Shown here piece by piece: positions 22,298-32,102 of a stretch of 64,000 nucleotides of DNA (positions are counted from its first letter, which is position 1; every line of letters starts with the position of its first letter). This DNA comes from Phaeosaccion multiseriatum (Eukaryota; Ochrophyta, other classes). Location of the stretch: positions 4,216,001-4,280,000 of the forward strand of contig OZ218950.1 in NCBI GenBank assembly GCA_965112735.1. The letters run 5' to 3'. The notes under the pieces are model-generated. The model had not been told where the DNA came from. It did not search any database and saw only the letters and a list, made by a program, of their open reading frames with translations. The position numbers and the translations under genes were made by a program.

Positions 22298-24384
22298 ATG
22301 ATCTCCTCTATTACGAGGCGTGTTGTGCGACACCGCGTTGCTCTACCCAAAGACAGGGGATCGCTTTGTGTGTCGTCCACTGCCCGCCCTGCTGCTGCGG
22401 CTACTGTCCACTGGCGATGCCTCTCCTCCGATTCTTCTTCAGCAGCAACCTCAACAGGTGCGAGAAAGGTGAACATCAAATCGCGCATTGGAATTTACCC
22501 GAGCAAAATGTGGGGGCGGTTGTCCTTCTCACGTGTGGTGACGCTTCCGTCGGCCAAGGCCTCTTAGCAGCACTCTCCCAACAACTTCAACCCATCATCC
22601 ACTTGTTCCCTACCGCCCGGCCCTCTACCGCTCTCTCTCCCTTCGTTATCCACAGAATATGATCACCTGCTGGTCGAACAGCGGGGTCGAGCAGGCCTCA
22701 TCACCTTCAACAGGTCAGTCGTCAGTCAGTCAGTCTTACGTCTTTCCCTCTACCACACCAATTTCCTCCCTCCCTCTCCTTCATCCCACCTGTACCCTCT
22801 AACCCCCCTTCTCTCCTCCTCCCATCTCCCACCTCCCTCCCACCTCCCTCCCACCCGACCACTCTCCCTACCCACCCACCGCATGATAGACCCCGGGCCC
22901 TGAACGCCCTCTCCACGCCCCTCATCCGCGAGATCTGCAGCGCAGCCGAAGCCTTCGACTCGGACCCCTCGGTGGGTGCCGTGGTTCTCACGGGCAGCAC
23001 CAAGGCCTTTGCGGCGGGTGCAGACATTACGGAGATGTCTGACCTGAGCTTCGCGGAGGCCTATGGACAGGACAAGTTCAGCGAGTGGAGCAGGCTGGCG
23101 GCCATCCGGAAGCCGGTAAGATATGATGATGCACCAATACTTTTGGTCTCCATGGGATAATATTACTGCTTGTGGAAGCGGCCCACCCCATGCTGTGTGC
23201 CTGTGATTCTCTCCTCCTGCTTCGCTGAGACTCTGACTGAATGACGGACTATGACTGTCCCTGTCTTACCCCCTCCTCCCTCTGTAGATGATCGCCGCTG
23301 TGAACGGTTACGCCTTCGGAGGCGGCTGTGAGCTCGCCATGATGTGCGACATTATATACGCCGGGGACAAGGTGAGTCAGTCTACAGCATGCAGGAAGGG
23401 GAGAAAGGAATATGGGCAGAAGCGCATCTCTCTGTTGTCGGTTTGGTACGATAGGTCGATTCCCTCATTTCCCTTACCTTCCCTCACCGCCCTTCCCTAT
23501 TGCTTCCTTCCTTCCCTTTCCCTTCCCTCACCGCCCTTCCTCCCTCTTCAGGCGGTGTTTGGCCAGCCCGAGATCAACCTCGGAGTGATTCCGGGCTGGG
23601 GTGGAACGCAGCGCCTCATTCGGGCCGTGGGCAAGTCCAAGGCAATGGAGATGATCCTCACAGGGAGGAGGATGAAGGCAGACGAGGCAGAGAGGAGCGG
23701 TAGGTAGAAGGTAGTGATGAAGGCGGACAAGGCACAGAGAGAGAGGGAGAGAGAGGGGAACACAGACACACACACACAACACAACACACACACACGCGCA
23801 CACACACACATAGAGAGAAGGCATACACACCACCCCTACCACCCCCACCACCCGCCTGTCGCTCAATTCACTCCCTTCACTCCCTCTGTCCCTCCGTCCT
23901 TCCCTCCCTCCCTCCCTCTATCCCTCCGTCCTTCCCTCCCTTCCTCACTCTGTCCCTCCCTCCCTCCCTCCCTCCCTCCCTCCCTCCCTCCCTCTGTCCC
24001 TCCCTCCCTCCCTCCCTCCTTTCCTCCCTCCTGTGCCTCCTTCCCGTCCCTCCTCCAACACAGGCCTGGTGGCAGCTGTGCACCCTTCAGAGGAGCTGGT
24101 GGAAAGAGCCATAGAGGTGGCCAACACCATTGGGGGCAAGTCTCACTTGTCTGTGCTCATGTGCAAGGAGGCCGTCAACGCCGCAGAGAACCTCGGGGTC
24201 AGGGACGGGTTGGCCTTGGAGAGGAGGCTCTTCCATAGCCTATTCGCCACGGTCAGTGGCTTGCTGGGGGAGGGGGGTGGATGGAGGGAGAGTATGGGTG
24301 GGTGGGGGTGGGGTGGGGGTCGGGGGCACGCTCCGTCCCTCTCTGTCTCTGTTCCATTCAGTGTGTCTCTCGTACGCCCTCTCC

Positions 24385-24420
<36 letters not shown>

Positions 24421-24561
24421 CTCTTTCTCTCTCTCTCTCTTCTTTGCCGTTCCCTGATTTGGCACCGCTCTTCCCCCCCCCTCACCCCACCTCAGGAGGA
24501 CCAAAAGGAAGGCATGGCCGCTTTCCAGGAGAAGCGAGAGCCAAACTTCAAACACAAATGA
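22298..24561 (+). CDS. ECHS1: Enoyl-CoA hydratase, mitochondrial short-chain type
   Basis: Seven exons: 22298-22457, 22656-22713, 22890-23115, 23288-23371, 23552-23699, 24064-24251 and 24496-24561. They encode 309 aa, in frame. Residues 1-50 are rich in Arg, Ser and Ala with few acids, as in a mitochondrial transit peptide. The crotonase fold is complete. The oxyanion-hole block is KAFAAGADI. Both catalytic glutamates are present, E163 in [12 protein letters not shown] and E183 in GQPEINLG, 20 residues apart as in rat E144/E164. The C-terminus [19 protein letters not shown] is typical. The enzyme hydrates 2-trans-enoyl-CoA in beta-oxidation and in valine breakdown. The exon 1 donor (GTGCGA) is chosen because it keeps frame with EYDHLLVEQ. 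Confidence 0.97.
23868..24050. repeat. (CCCT)n polypyrimidine tract in ECHS1 intron 5
   Basis: Imperfect CCTC repeats of about 180 bp run up to the acceptor of exon 6 at 24063. Confidence 0.85.
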
Positions 24562-25881
24562 GCACGCCGCGGGGGGGGGGGTGGCAATGGATGGAGGAGC
24601 GAGGGGGTGCTGCTGCAGGCTAGAAGGAGCTGAGCGAGGGTCTTCCCACCCCACGCTTGTCTACCACCCCTATCCCGGTATGCCCTTCTCTCTCAGCGCT
24701 GGTGGTTGGTTGGTTGGTCAGTATTCTTTCCCCACGCTCGAGGTCTGCGCTGCCTTTCGCGCTGTCGTGCAAGAGGAAAGAAGTCAGTCAGTCAGTCAGT
24801 CAGTCAGACGGCACTTGCACGTCTCGGGTAGACGGTGCTCCAGGAGGGGTAGGGAGGAGACGAACAACCAACAGCGTATGATGATGCACACACCACCGGC
24901 GTCGGTCGGTCGCTCGGTCACGGTCTGTGCGGGTTATATTGGATGTCATATGGGCTGATTTCATGTATATGGCGGCCCACAGCAGCCATGGGTATCTAAG
25001 TTTTGGGCCCACAGCAGCTTGCACAGGGCCGATTATGTCCACCCACAGACATGTGTACATGTATGGGGGGGATGGGTTGTGAGTGGCCAAGCGAGGGTGC
25101 ACAGCTGTTGTGGCCCGTACGCGCATCCTTCTGCCCCCCATCCACCGTAAGTACACACAAGAGAAACACAGACCAGCAGACCAGCAGGCCAGCAAGTGGG
25201 TGGGATGGAGGGGGACAGAAGGAGGAGTGGAGAGAGCGCGGCTGGCGGCTTTGTAGCGAGTTGGGGGCACAAGAGTGAAGGCTCGTCAGAATCACAACCA
25301 AAGGCAAACCACCCATTGCCAGGTGACGGAACTCCATGGAGCGAGCGAGCGAGTGGAGAGGCCCGCGTGGGGGGGTGTTGTAAAAAGAAGCTTTGATTCT
25401 TGTAAAGTATTTTATTTCTTCCTGGAGGCTTTCTTCTTCTTCTGCTGCTGCTGCTGCTGCTGCCCCATATGCTTGCCTGTCCACTTGGAGCCGAGCCATG
25501 AGCCTCCCTCTCAGAGAGAGTTCGACCTTCTTTGCACGCACACACACAACGCAACATACGCAAAACATGCGCACCCCCACGTCGCCTTCCCTCCTCGTCA
25601 GTCATCCGCTGTGCTCTCCGGCTTGCCACCCACCCACCCATCTGCCCACCCACTCCCTCACTCACTCACCAACTCACCCACCCACCAGGCGCACAAAGCC
25701 ACAAGTGCAATGCGCGCTTGCTGTATCACCAACTCGCTAGCAGTACAGGCGCTTGCTCATTCACCAACTTGAGAGAGAAAAAGCCACCCTTTGCCCTTTG
25801 GCCCCTTCTCCCCTCTCATCTCTCTCCCCATCCTCCTCCTCCTCCCTCCTCCTCGTCTCCTCCTCCTCCTACTCCTCCCCT
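24562..25881. other. Convergent region between ECHS1 and PSMD3, possible short minus-strand exon
   Basis: No gene could be established. A (CAGT)n run lies at about 24783-24806 and CACC/ACTC runs at about 25626-25690. On the minus strand a frame ending at 25412 (stop TAA) reads WLGSKWTGKHMG followed by six Gln, four Lys and ASRKK. It resembles a basic C-terminal exon starting near 25506 after a possible acceptor. I found no convincing upstream exon, so this remains a suspicion. Confidence 0.3.
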
Positions 25882-26074
25882 TCACTCGTCCTCGTCCTCC
25901 ATCTCGTCCTCTAGCTCCTTGGCGAGCTCCTCCTCGGTCTTCTCGTCGAGTCCCTTGCGAGCGCTCTCCAGCTCCTTCTTATAGGCGTTGGGCGGGTATC
26001 GCATCGCCTGATGATGATGACGATGATGATGACGATGATGGTGATGATGATGACGATGGTGATGATGATGATGG

Positions 26075-26107
<33 letters not shown>

Positions 26108-26141
26108 CGATGGTGATGATGATGATGACGATGATGATGAC

Positions 26142-26182
<41 letters not shown>

Positions 26183-26250
26183 CGATGGTGATGGTGATGA
26201 TGACGATGATGATGACGATGGTGATGGTGATGATGATGACGATGGTGATT

Positions 26251-26282
<32 letters not shown>

Positions 26283-26340
26283 GATGATGACGATGGTGAT
26301 GATGATGATGATGATGATGATGCGATGGTGATGACGATAG

Positions 26341-26373
<33 letters not shown>

Positions 26374-27337
26374 CGATGGTGATGATGATGATGATGATGT
26401 CATCACATGGGTCCAGTGCATACAGAACAGGGTGTCAGGTGTCAGGTGTTAGGTAGGCAGACTGGCGCACAGAATGAGGAAATGAAAACATGTCAGGACT
26501 GAACCGAACAGTGTGATGGTAATCATTGATCGATTCAATGACCCTGACCCTCCCTCCCTCCCTCCCTCCCTCCCTCCCTCCCTAACCTTGACGGCCTCGT
26601 TGTGCACGTCGAGACAGAAGGTGGTTCTCTTGTGAAAGGCCGTCTGCGGCTCGTCAGTGGAGTACACATCGGTGACTTCCTGGCTGGTGACGAAGCCCCC
26701 CTCCCTGTCCACCACTGCATCGATGACTCCGTCGCGGACAGCCTTGGCAACGATAAACTCGGCGTTTGCCACGGACTCAAGCTTCACCTGCGCAACACAG
26801 TAGAGCAGTTGGTGATACAGTACAGCAAAGCAAGGAGAGTGAGAAAGAAAGCACAGGAGAGAGAGGGGAAGAAGAGGTAAGAAAGGGAGAGCACATCCGC
26901 ACAGTGCAGCACAGAAGACGAGAGGAGACACAGCACGACAACGCAGCATATGGCACAGCACGACAACACGACAACAACTCCTCCTCCCCCCTCCCTCTGT
27001 TTGGGCCCCTGCCCCTCTGTCCAGCCAACCCTCGCCCTGTGCCCCTCTGGCCTTGCCTTGGCGGCGATGTCGGCGAGGGAGATGCAACTGTACGATACAT
27101 TGATCTTACGGAGGCCCGTCTTGATCACGTTGTGCCTCAGGCGGTGGATCAAAGAGTATGTCTCGTCCGCCTGGAGGAGAGGGGAAGGAGAGGGCGGGCA
27201 GACGGAGGGAAAGAAAAAGGTGAATACGAGTGAAGGTCGAAGAGGAGAAGAGGAGTGTCGAACACCCTGACTCATCGTGGGTAAGCACACACATACACCC
27301 CCCCCTTTTGTGTGTGTGGGAAGGGAACAGCAACCAC

Positions 27338-27371
<34 letters not shown>

Positions 27372-28971
27372 CCAAGAACAACATCCCTATTCTCTCTTGC
27401 CTTTTCACGCAGCATGTATGTACCCAATACCATACCGAAGTACCATCCCGTCCATACCTGGAAGGCCTGCTTATACTGCTCCACCACTTCGTTGAACTGC
27501 GTCAGGTCCCCGAGCCGCACCGCCTGGGTCAGGGCCAGGTAGGCCGCCATGGGCTGTCGGAACCCGGCCTGATGGAAGATGGCCCGCTCGGGAATCTGCC
27601 CCAGCAGCAGCTGTACAATGACCATGAGCTTGTGTGCCTCGACGCGGAAGGCGAGGGCAGTGTTCTGAGGGGCCTTACGGAGGGACTGCATGAGGCTCGT
27701 AAAGGCGTCGGAGTAGTCCAGCTGGTTGTGGGGTGGGGTGGTGGGAGGGAGGAGGGGAGGAGGGAAGGGGTCAGGTGGCCCGGGCGAGCATCCGCCTCGG
27801 AGGGCAGAGAGAGAGAGAGAGAGAGAGCGCATTGAGCAAGTACACACAACTGATTCAATGACTGACCTTGAGCGCACAAATGCATACATAACATAACATA
27901 ACATAACATAACATAACATACCTGCAGGGCGTGGATGCGGCCCATGTAGTAGAGGTACCGGCAGAACTGATTGTTGCTCACGGACTCGGGGAAGGTGGTC
28001 TTTGAGGCCAGCTTGTAGGCCTGATCGATGAGCTTCTGGCTCAGCAGGGAGCGCAGCAGCAGGTTGAGCACGGTGGCCTGGCCAATCTCGTCGTGGCGCA
28101 GGCAGCAGGTCCGGTGCAGGGTGAGGAGGCGGGGGCGAATCTCCGCCAGCCTGCCCGCCCGCTCGTGGGCCAGGCTGTAGTACTGCGTGATCTTGGCCGC
28201 GAGCAGGTCCAGGCTGCGGCGGTTGAACGTCTCTACGCGGGCCAGGAGCTCCGCTGAGAGGGCCACCCCAACGCTGCTTTCCCCGCCTGCTGCTGCTTCT
28301 TCTCGCAATACGGTGGTAAGGGTGAGGAGGGCGAGGTAGGCCTCCACTTCTGGGAGAGCGCAGGGGAGGTCTATGTTGGGCTCGGCGGCTGCTAGTGCCG
28401 CCGCGGCTGCCTCTGCCTTTTCCTTTTCTTCTCTTGCGGCCTTCTCTTTGGCCTCCGCGGCGGCCTTCTCCTCGGCTGACCGCTTGTCCCCCTTCGTCTT
28501 CTTCTTCTCCTCCTCCTTCTTCTTCTTCTCCGCTTCCTCCACCTCCTTCGCCGTGGGCGCTACCGTCTTGATCTTCTTCTTCTCCTCTTCCTCTCGCGCC
28601 TCCTTCCTCTTCTTCTCCTCCTCCTCCTCCACCTCCAGCTGCTCCTCAGTCTTGCCCTGCGGCAGCCCTGCCAGCACCTCTAATAGCCTGCCCTTGATGG
28701 GACAGTCTTCTGGAAGCGCCTTGGACACCACCCCACTCAGAACAGCCGCCTTCACCTTCCTCCTGATGATCGTCCCGTCCCTTAGTGCCCGGGCCGTCAA
28801 CCTGCTTTGATCTACCTCCACTGCCCTGTTGACTTGAGCCAGTTTCAGCAGCACCTCCCTTGCGCGGACGGGCTTCTCCAGCACCGCAGCTGCAGCCTCT
28901 GCGTCCTCCTCGGGTGTGACGAGCACCGTTGCCGCCGCCTCGTGCATCTCTGCATCAGGCATGCCGAACAT
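25882..28971 (-). CDS. PSMD3: 26S proteasome non-ATPase regulatory subunit 3 (Rpn3)
   Basis: Five exons: 28971-27922, 27721-27458, 27170-27057, 26787-26587 and 26007-25882. They encode 584 aa, in frame. Residues ~100-215 are a Lys/Glu-rich charged stretch. The conserved part starts at [23 protein letters not shown] and [18 protein letters not shown]. It continues through [24 protein letters not shown] and [13 protein letters not shown], into the PCI domain with [22 protein letters not shown] and [17 protein letters not shown]. The C-terminus [16 protein letters not shown] with an acidic end matches PSMD3. Rpn3 is a lid subunit that helps assemble the 19S particle. The third intron begins with GC (AAG|GCAAGG), the only frame-preserving donor there. 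The last intron is a ~390-bp GAT repeat. Confidence 0.97.
26010..26400. repeat. (GAT)n microsatellite filling the last PSMD3 intron
   Basis: About 390 bp of GATGAT/GACGAT/GGTGAT trinucleotide repeats start three bases upstream of the last exon (in plus coordinates). Poly-Asp, poly-His and poly-Met frames through it are artefacts. Confidence 0.95.
27337..27371. repeat. (AAC)n microsatellite in PSMD3 intron 2
   Basis: About 11 CAA units between exons 2 and 3. Confidence 0.85.
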
Positions 28972-29356
28972 GGCGCCTCACGAACTGTTTCCCTCGTGTT
29001 CTCTGTGCTTCACCACCCCCTCCCTTCCTCTTGCTGCTGCCTTCCGCGTGCAACTTTCCACTGCGCCCTTCCTTCTCGGTATAGAGCCGCTATAGATATA
29101 GTAGAGCTCTCTCTTATCGCCCTTCTTGGCTCTCGTTGATGATTGGCTTCCTCCACAGGAACCGCACTGGTCACCAACCACTGAAACTAAAACCGCGATT
29201 CCTCATCCAGCTTCTTTCCCCAACAAATTAACCCAACACAACACATAGAAAGGCAGGCCCTCCTGCAACCTCTTGCACCGCTTCGTCTCTTACAGCCAAG
29301 TGTGCTTCGACGACGAACCGTCTCTGACGCTACTATTCCTCATCCTCTCTCTCCTC

Positions 29357-29452
<96 letters not shown>

Positions 29453-29629
29453 TCCCTCTCTCCCTCTCTCTGGTCTGGTTCGCTCTCCTTTCGGGTGAAA
29501 GATATCAGTAGTAGCAGAAGTAGTAGCAGTAGTAGTAGTAGCAGGAGAGAAGGAGAAGAGAGGAACAGCAGCAGCAGCAGCAGCAGCAGCGGCAGCAGCA
29601 GGAAGCGGCCTTTTGGCCGCACACAGACA
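28972..29629. promoter_or_regulatory. Divergent intergenic region PSMD3 / unknown gene, with long (CT)n tract
   Basis: The start codons are 658 bp apart. The half next to PSMD3 has an inverted CCAAT-type motif (GATGATTGGCTTCC, near 29135). The half next to the plus-strand gene has a (CT)n tract of over 100 bp (29359-29472), then AGT/AGC trinucleotide runs. The tract would lie in the 5' UTR or proximal promoter of the plus-strand gene. Confidence 0.45.
29359..29472. repeat. (CT)n microsatellite
   Basis: One of the longest nearly perfect (CT)n tracts in the window, about 110 bp. The Ser-Leu frame through it is an artefact. Confidence 0.95.
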
Positions 29630-30352
29630 ATGAGCAGCGCTGCGGCAGCGAGGGTGCCCCTCACAGGCTTCCACAAGAGCCAGCGACCGCTGTGGACGCC
29701 GCTTTCCACCATCCGCCTGCTGCTGTCGGTGGCAGTGGACGTGTGCATGTGGTGGCACTACTTCCCGGAGGAGAAGAACGACTACCTCTCGCGCGCCTTT
29801 GCGCTGTTCCTCGTGTACCTCGGTGAGTCCACGAGCGTCGCAGAAAGATGGATCAAAGGTAGACGGAAGCATCGCGCAGCCCTTCCTTCGGTCGTGGTTC
29901 TTCTTCTGCTGCTGAGCATCTCTCACTCTCTCACGCTCGATTCTCTCACTTACTCAGACCTGCGCTACGCCTTTGTGGGCGCGCTCCTTCCTCGCATCGC
30001 CCCTGTGGGCCTCCTGTGCTTCTTCTTTGAGCACCTCGAGTTCTTCAGTGCACTGGCCGATCGGGTGGACAACGACGATGAGCCTCTATCACCAGCACCA
30101 GCAGCAGCAGCAGGAGGGTGGGGAGGAGAAGGGGCGGTGGCACAGTGGGACGCGGTGCAGCCCACGGCTACCCGAAAGACCACCAACCATGACGACTATT
30201 ACGAGGAAGATGCCCCGCCTAGCCCGAAGGCCAGGCCGGGCGAGATGTTGGGGTTTGACGTTGACAACGTGGTTGGCGATGAAGTTATCGAGCTGCAGTC
30301 CATGCAGGTGGGCGACGCCAGCAGCCGGCCAGGCGTAAGGAGGAGGATGTGA
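29630..30352 (+). CDS. Unrecognised small protein with two hydrophobic segments
   Basis: Two exons, 29630-29822 and 29958-30352, join in frame to 195 aa (donor GTGAGT, acceptor CTCAG). Residues ~20-40 (LSTIRLLLSVAVDVCMWW) and ~70-92 (FVGALLPRIAPVGLLCFFF) are hydrophobic and could be membrane helices or re-entrant segments. The second half is acidic and low in complexity, with an ALADRVDNDDEP stretch. I do not recognise the family. An upstream ATG at 29273 would prepend a Ser-Leu microsatellite translation and a poly-Ser stretch, so I prefer 29630 (MSSAAAARVPLTG). Confidence 0.6.
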   Translation: MSSAAAARVPLTGFHKSQRPLWTPLSTIRLLLSVAVDVCMWWHYFPEEKNDYLSRAFALFLVYLGESTSVAERWIKGRRKHRAALPSVVVLLLLLSISHSLTLDSLTYSDLRYAFVGALLPRIAPVGLLCFFFEHLEFFSALADRVDNDDEPLSPAPAAAAGGWGGEGAVAQWDAVQPTATRKTTNHDDYYEEDAPPSPKARPGEMLGFDVDNVVGDEVIELQSMQVGDASSRPGVRRRM

Positions 30353-30537
30353 TGAAAGTTAGACAGCCAGCCGGGCGTAAATGTGATGCCGAGGCAATGG
30401 AACGGCACGGTCGTGGAACCACGAGCATGGGGCACTTCTCTGCACTCTCCTCAGACTTGTGTGTGTTTTGGGGCAAGGTCTTTCTGCAGAGCTTCCATGC
30501 GTGTCCAGCGGGCGATGGCACCGCACACACCCTAGAC

Positions 30538-30612
30538 AACTGCCAGTGCTTGGACCTGTGCCAGTGCTTGGACCTGTGCCAGTGCTTGGACCTGTGCCAG
30601 TGCCAGTGCCTG
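30538..30612. repeat. Tandem 18-bp repeat
   Basis: Three perfect copies plus a partial copy of TGCCAGTGCTTGGACCTG. Confidence 0.9.
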
Positions 30613-31917
30613 TGCATGTGCTTGTGCCTGTCCTTCCGAGGCTTTTCGGCCCCGGGAAGTAGCACCTCGCAATGGAGAGAGAACGGGAGAAAGGAGAGGA
30701 GTGCAACAAGGGCACAAGGTGCATTTGTGCCATGCGTTAACGCACAATGCGTGCATTTGTGTCATGTGTGTGCGTTACGCGACCTCGCGGCGTATACGAA
30801 GCATTCTTCTATCCGCCCCTTCAGAGGCCTCCAGGCCCGGCAGAGGCCGTCCCTGAGTGAGTGCAGAGTGCCGACAGGCCTTCCCTGGGGGAGGGCAGAG
30901 TGCTGTGCGTCTGACCCTACCTCTCTCATACGCAAGCAAGCAACCACAGAGGACATCTTCTCTGGACCTCCTGAGGGGGGCGGGGGGAGGGGGGAGGCGG
31001 GCGCCCTGCTCTGACGACGGGCGGCGGTTTGAGTGATGAATGATGAATGAGCTCCCTTGCCAGTGGCGGACGATGGAGGGGTGGAGAGGGTTGAAAGGTC
31101 ACAGCCGACCGCCGAAATACGATGGCGGTGCTGCCATCATCCCATCGATATGCAGAATGGTTTGCTGTTGGGTGCTTGATTCATTCATCGGTCTTTCGTA
31201 TGGAGGAGGCGGGTGAGGGCCATGCAGACAAACAGGTTCAGGTAGTACCAGCAACAGCGGGGGCAACAGCAGTCCGACCCCGCCCCTCTCCATGCCCCCG
31301 CCAGAGCATCGGTAAGCGGCTGTACATGGCTGTACACGCACTTCGTATTCGGCAGCAGCGGTGCAAGCCGCGGGGGGGGGGGATGCCGTCGCTGTGACGC
31401 TGGAGGTGCCGCTGGAGGTGTCGCTGCTGGTGAAGCGTCTCGTGAGGGTCGAGCCCCGACAGAGCAGGCAAACCACAGAGTGGCACGACCGTGCAGTCAC
31501 ATGCCACGCGCCCCCCAATGCTCTGTAGATGGGCTGACGATAGACTGTAGATAGATGGGCTGTAGATGGGCTGACGATAGAGGAGCAGCAGTGGAGCAGT
31601 GGCCTTACTTACCTCGCCAGGCTGGAGAAAAGGGCTTCATGCCGCCCTCCAAAAAGTTACTCCTTTAAATTGAATTAATGCCCAGATGATATTTAAAGTG
31701 TTATAGAGTGAGACTGGGGATCCCATGTGGCGTGAATGCGTCGTCTACGGCGCCCCTCCCTTCGTGTGGCTTGTGACGTGTGTACGCAAAGGCATAACAT
31801 GTAAGACCGCGAGCGGACTCACTGAACGTGACCTCTCTCCCGACCCCCCTCTCTTTCCTCCCTCCCTCTCCACCCCCCCCCCCCCTTCTTTCTCTCTTGT
31901 ACGAGCAAGGGCCCATA

Positions 31918-32017
31918 CTCTCTCTCACTCTCACTCTCTCTCTCTCACACACACACACGCACACACGCACACACGCACACACACTCTCTCACACACTCTC
32001 TCACACACACACACTCC

Positions 32018-32088
<71 letters not shown>

Positions 32089-32102
32089 TCGCTCTCTCTC
32101 TC
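31918..32102. repeat. Mixed (CT)n/(CA)n microsatellite
   Basis: Alternating blocks of CT and CA dinucleotides, about 185 bp, directly downstream of the 7TM gene on its minus strand. Confidence 0.95.

Larger units (their letters stand above)
30353..32102. other. Convergent 3' region, no gene seen
   Basis: No exon with family resemblance is visible in either strand. The region holds an 18-bp tandem repeat (30538-30612), a short duplicated GTAGATGGGCTGACGATAGA motif near 31525-31580, and a long CT/CA microsatellite (31918-32102) abutting the stop codon of the next minus-strand gene. Confidence 0.5.

Noticed and set aside
25791-26456. Poly-Asp open frame (221 aa) and the opposite poly-His frame
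   Set aside because: They are translations of the (GAT)n microsatellite in a PSMD3 intron; the conserved PSMD3 exon lies on the other strand.
29273-29629. Upstream extension of the 195-aa unknown (Ser-Leu and poly-Ser stretch)
   Set aside because: It is the (CT)n and AGT/AGC repeats in frame; the ATG at 29630 gives a start outside the repeats.
30349-31014. 221-aa plus-strand frame downstream of the small hydrophobic gene
   Set aside because: Includes an 18-bp tandem repeat (QCLDLC) and no conserved features; best read as 3' noncoding sequence.
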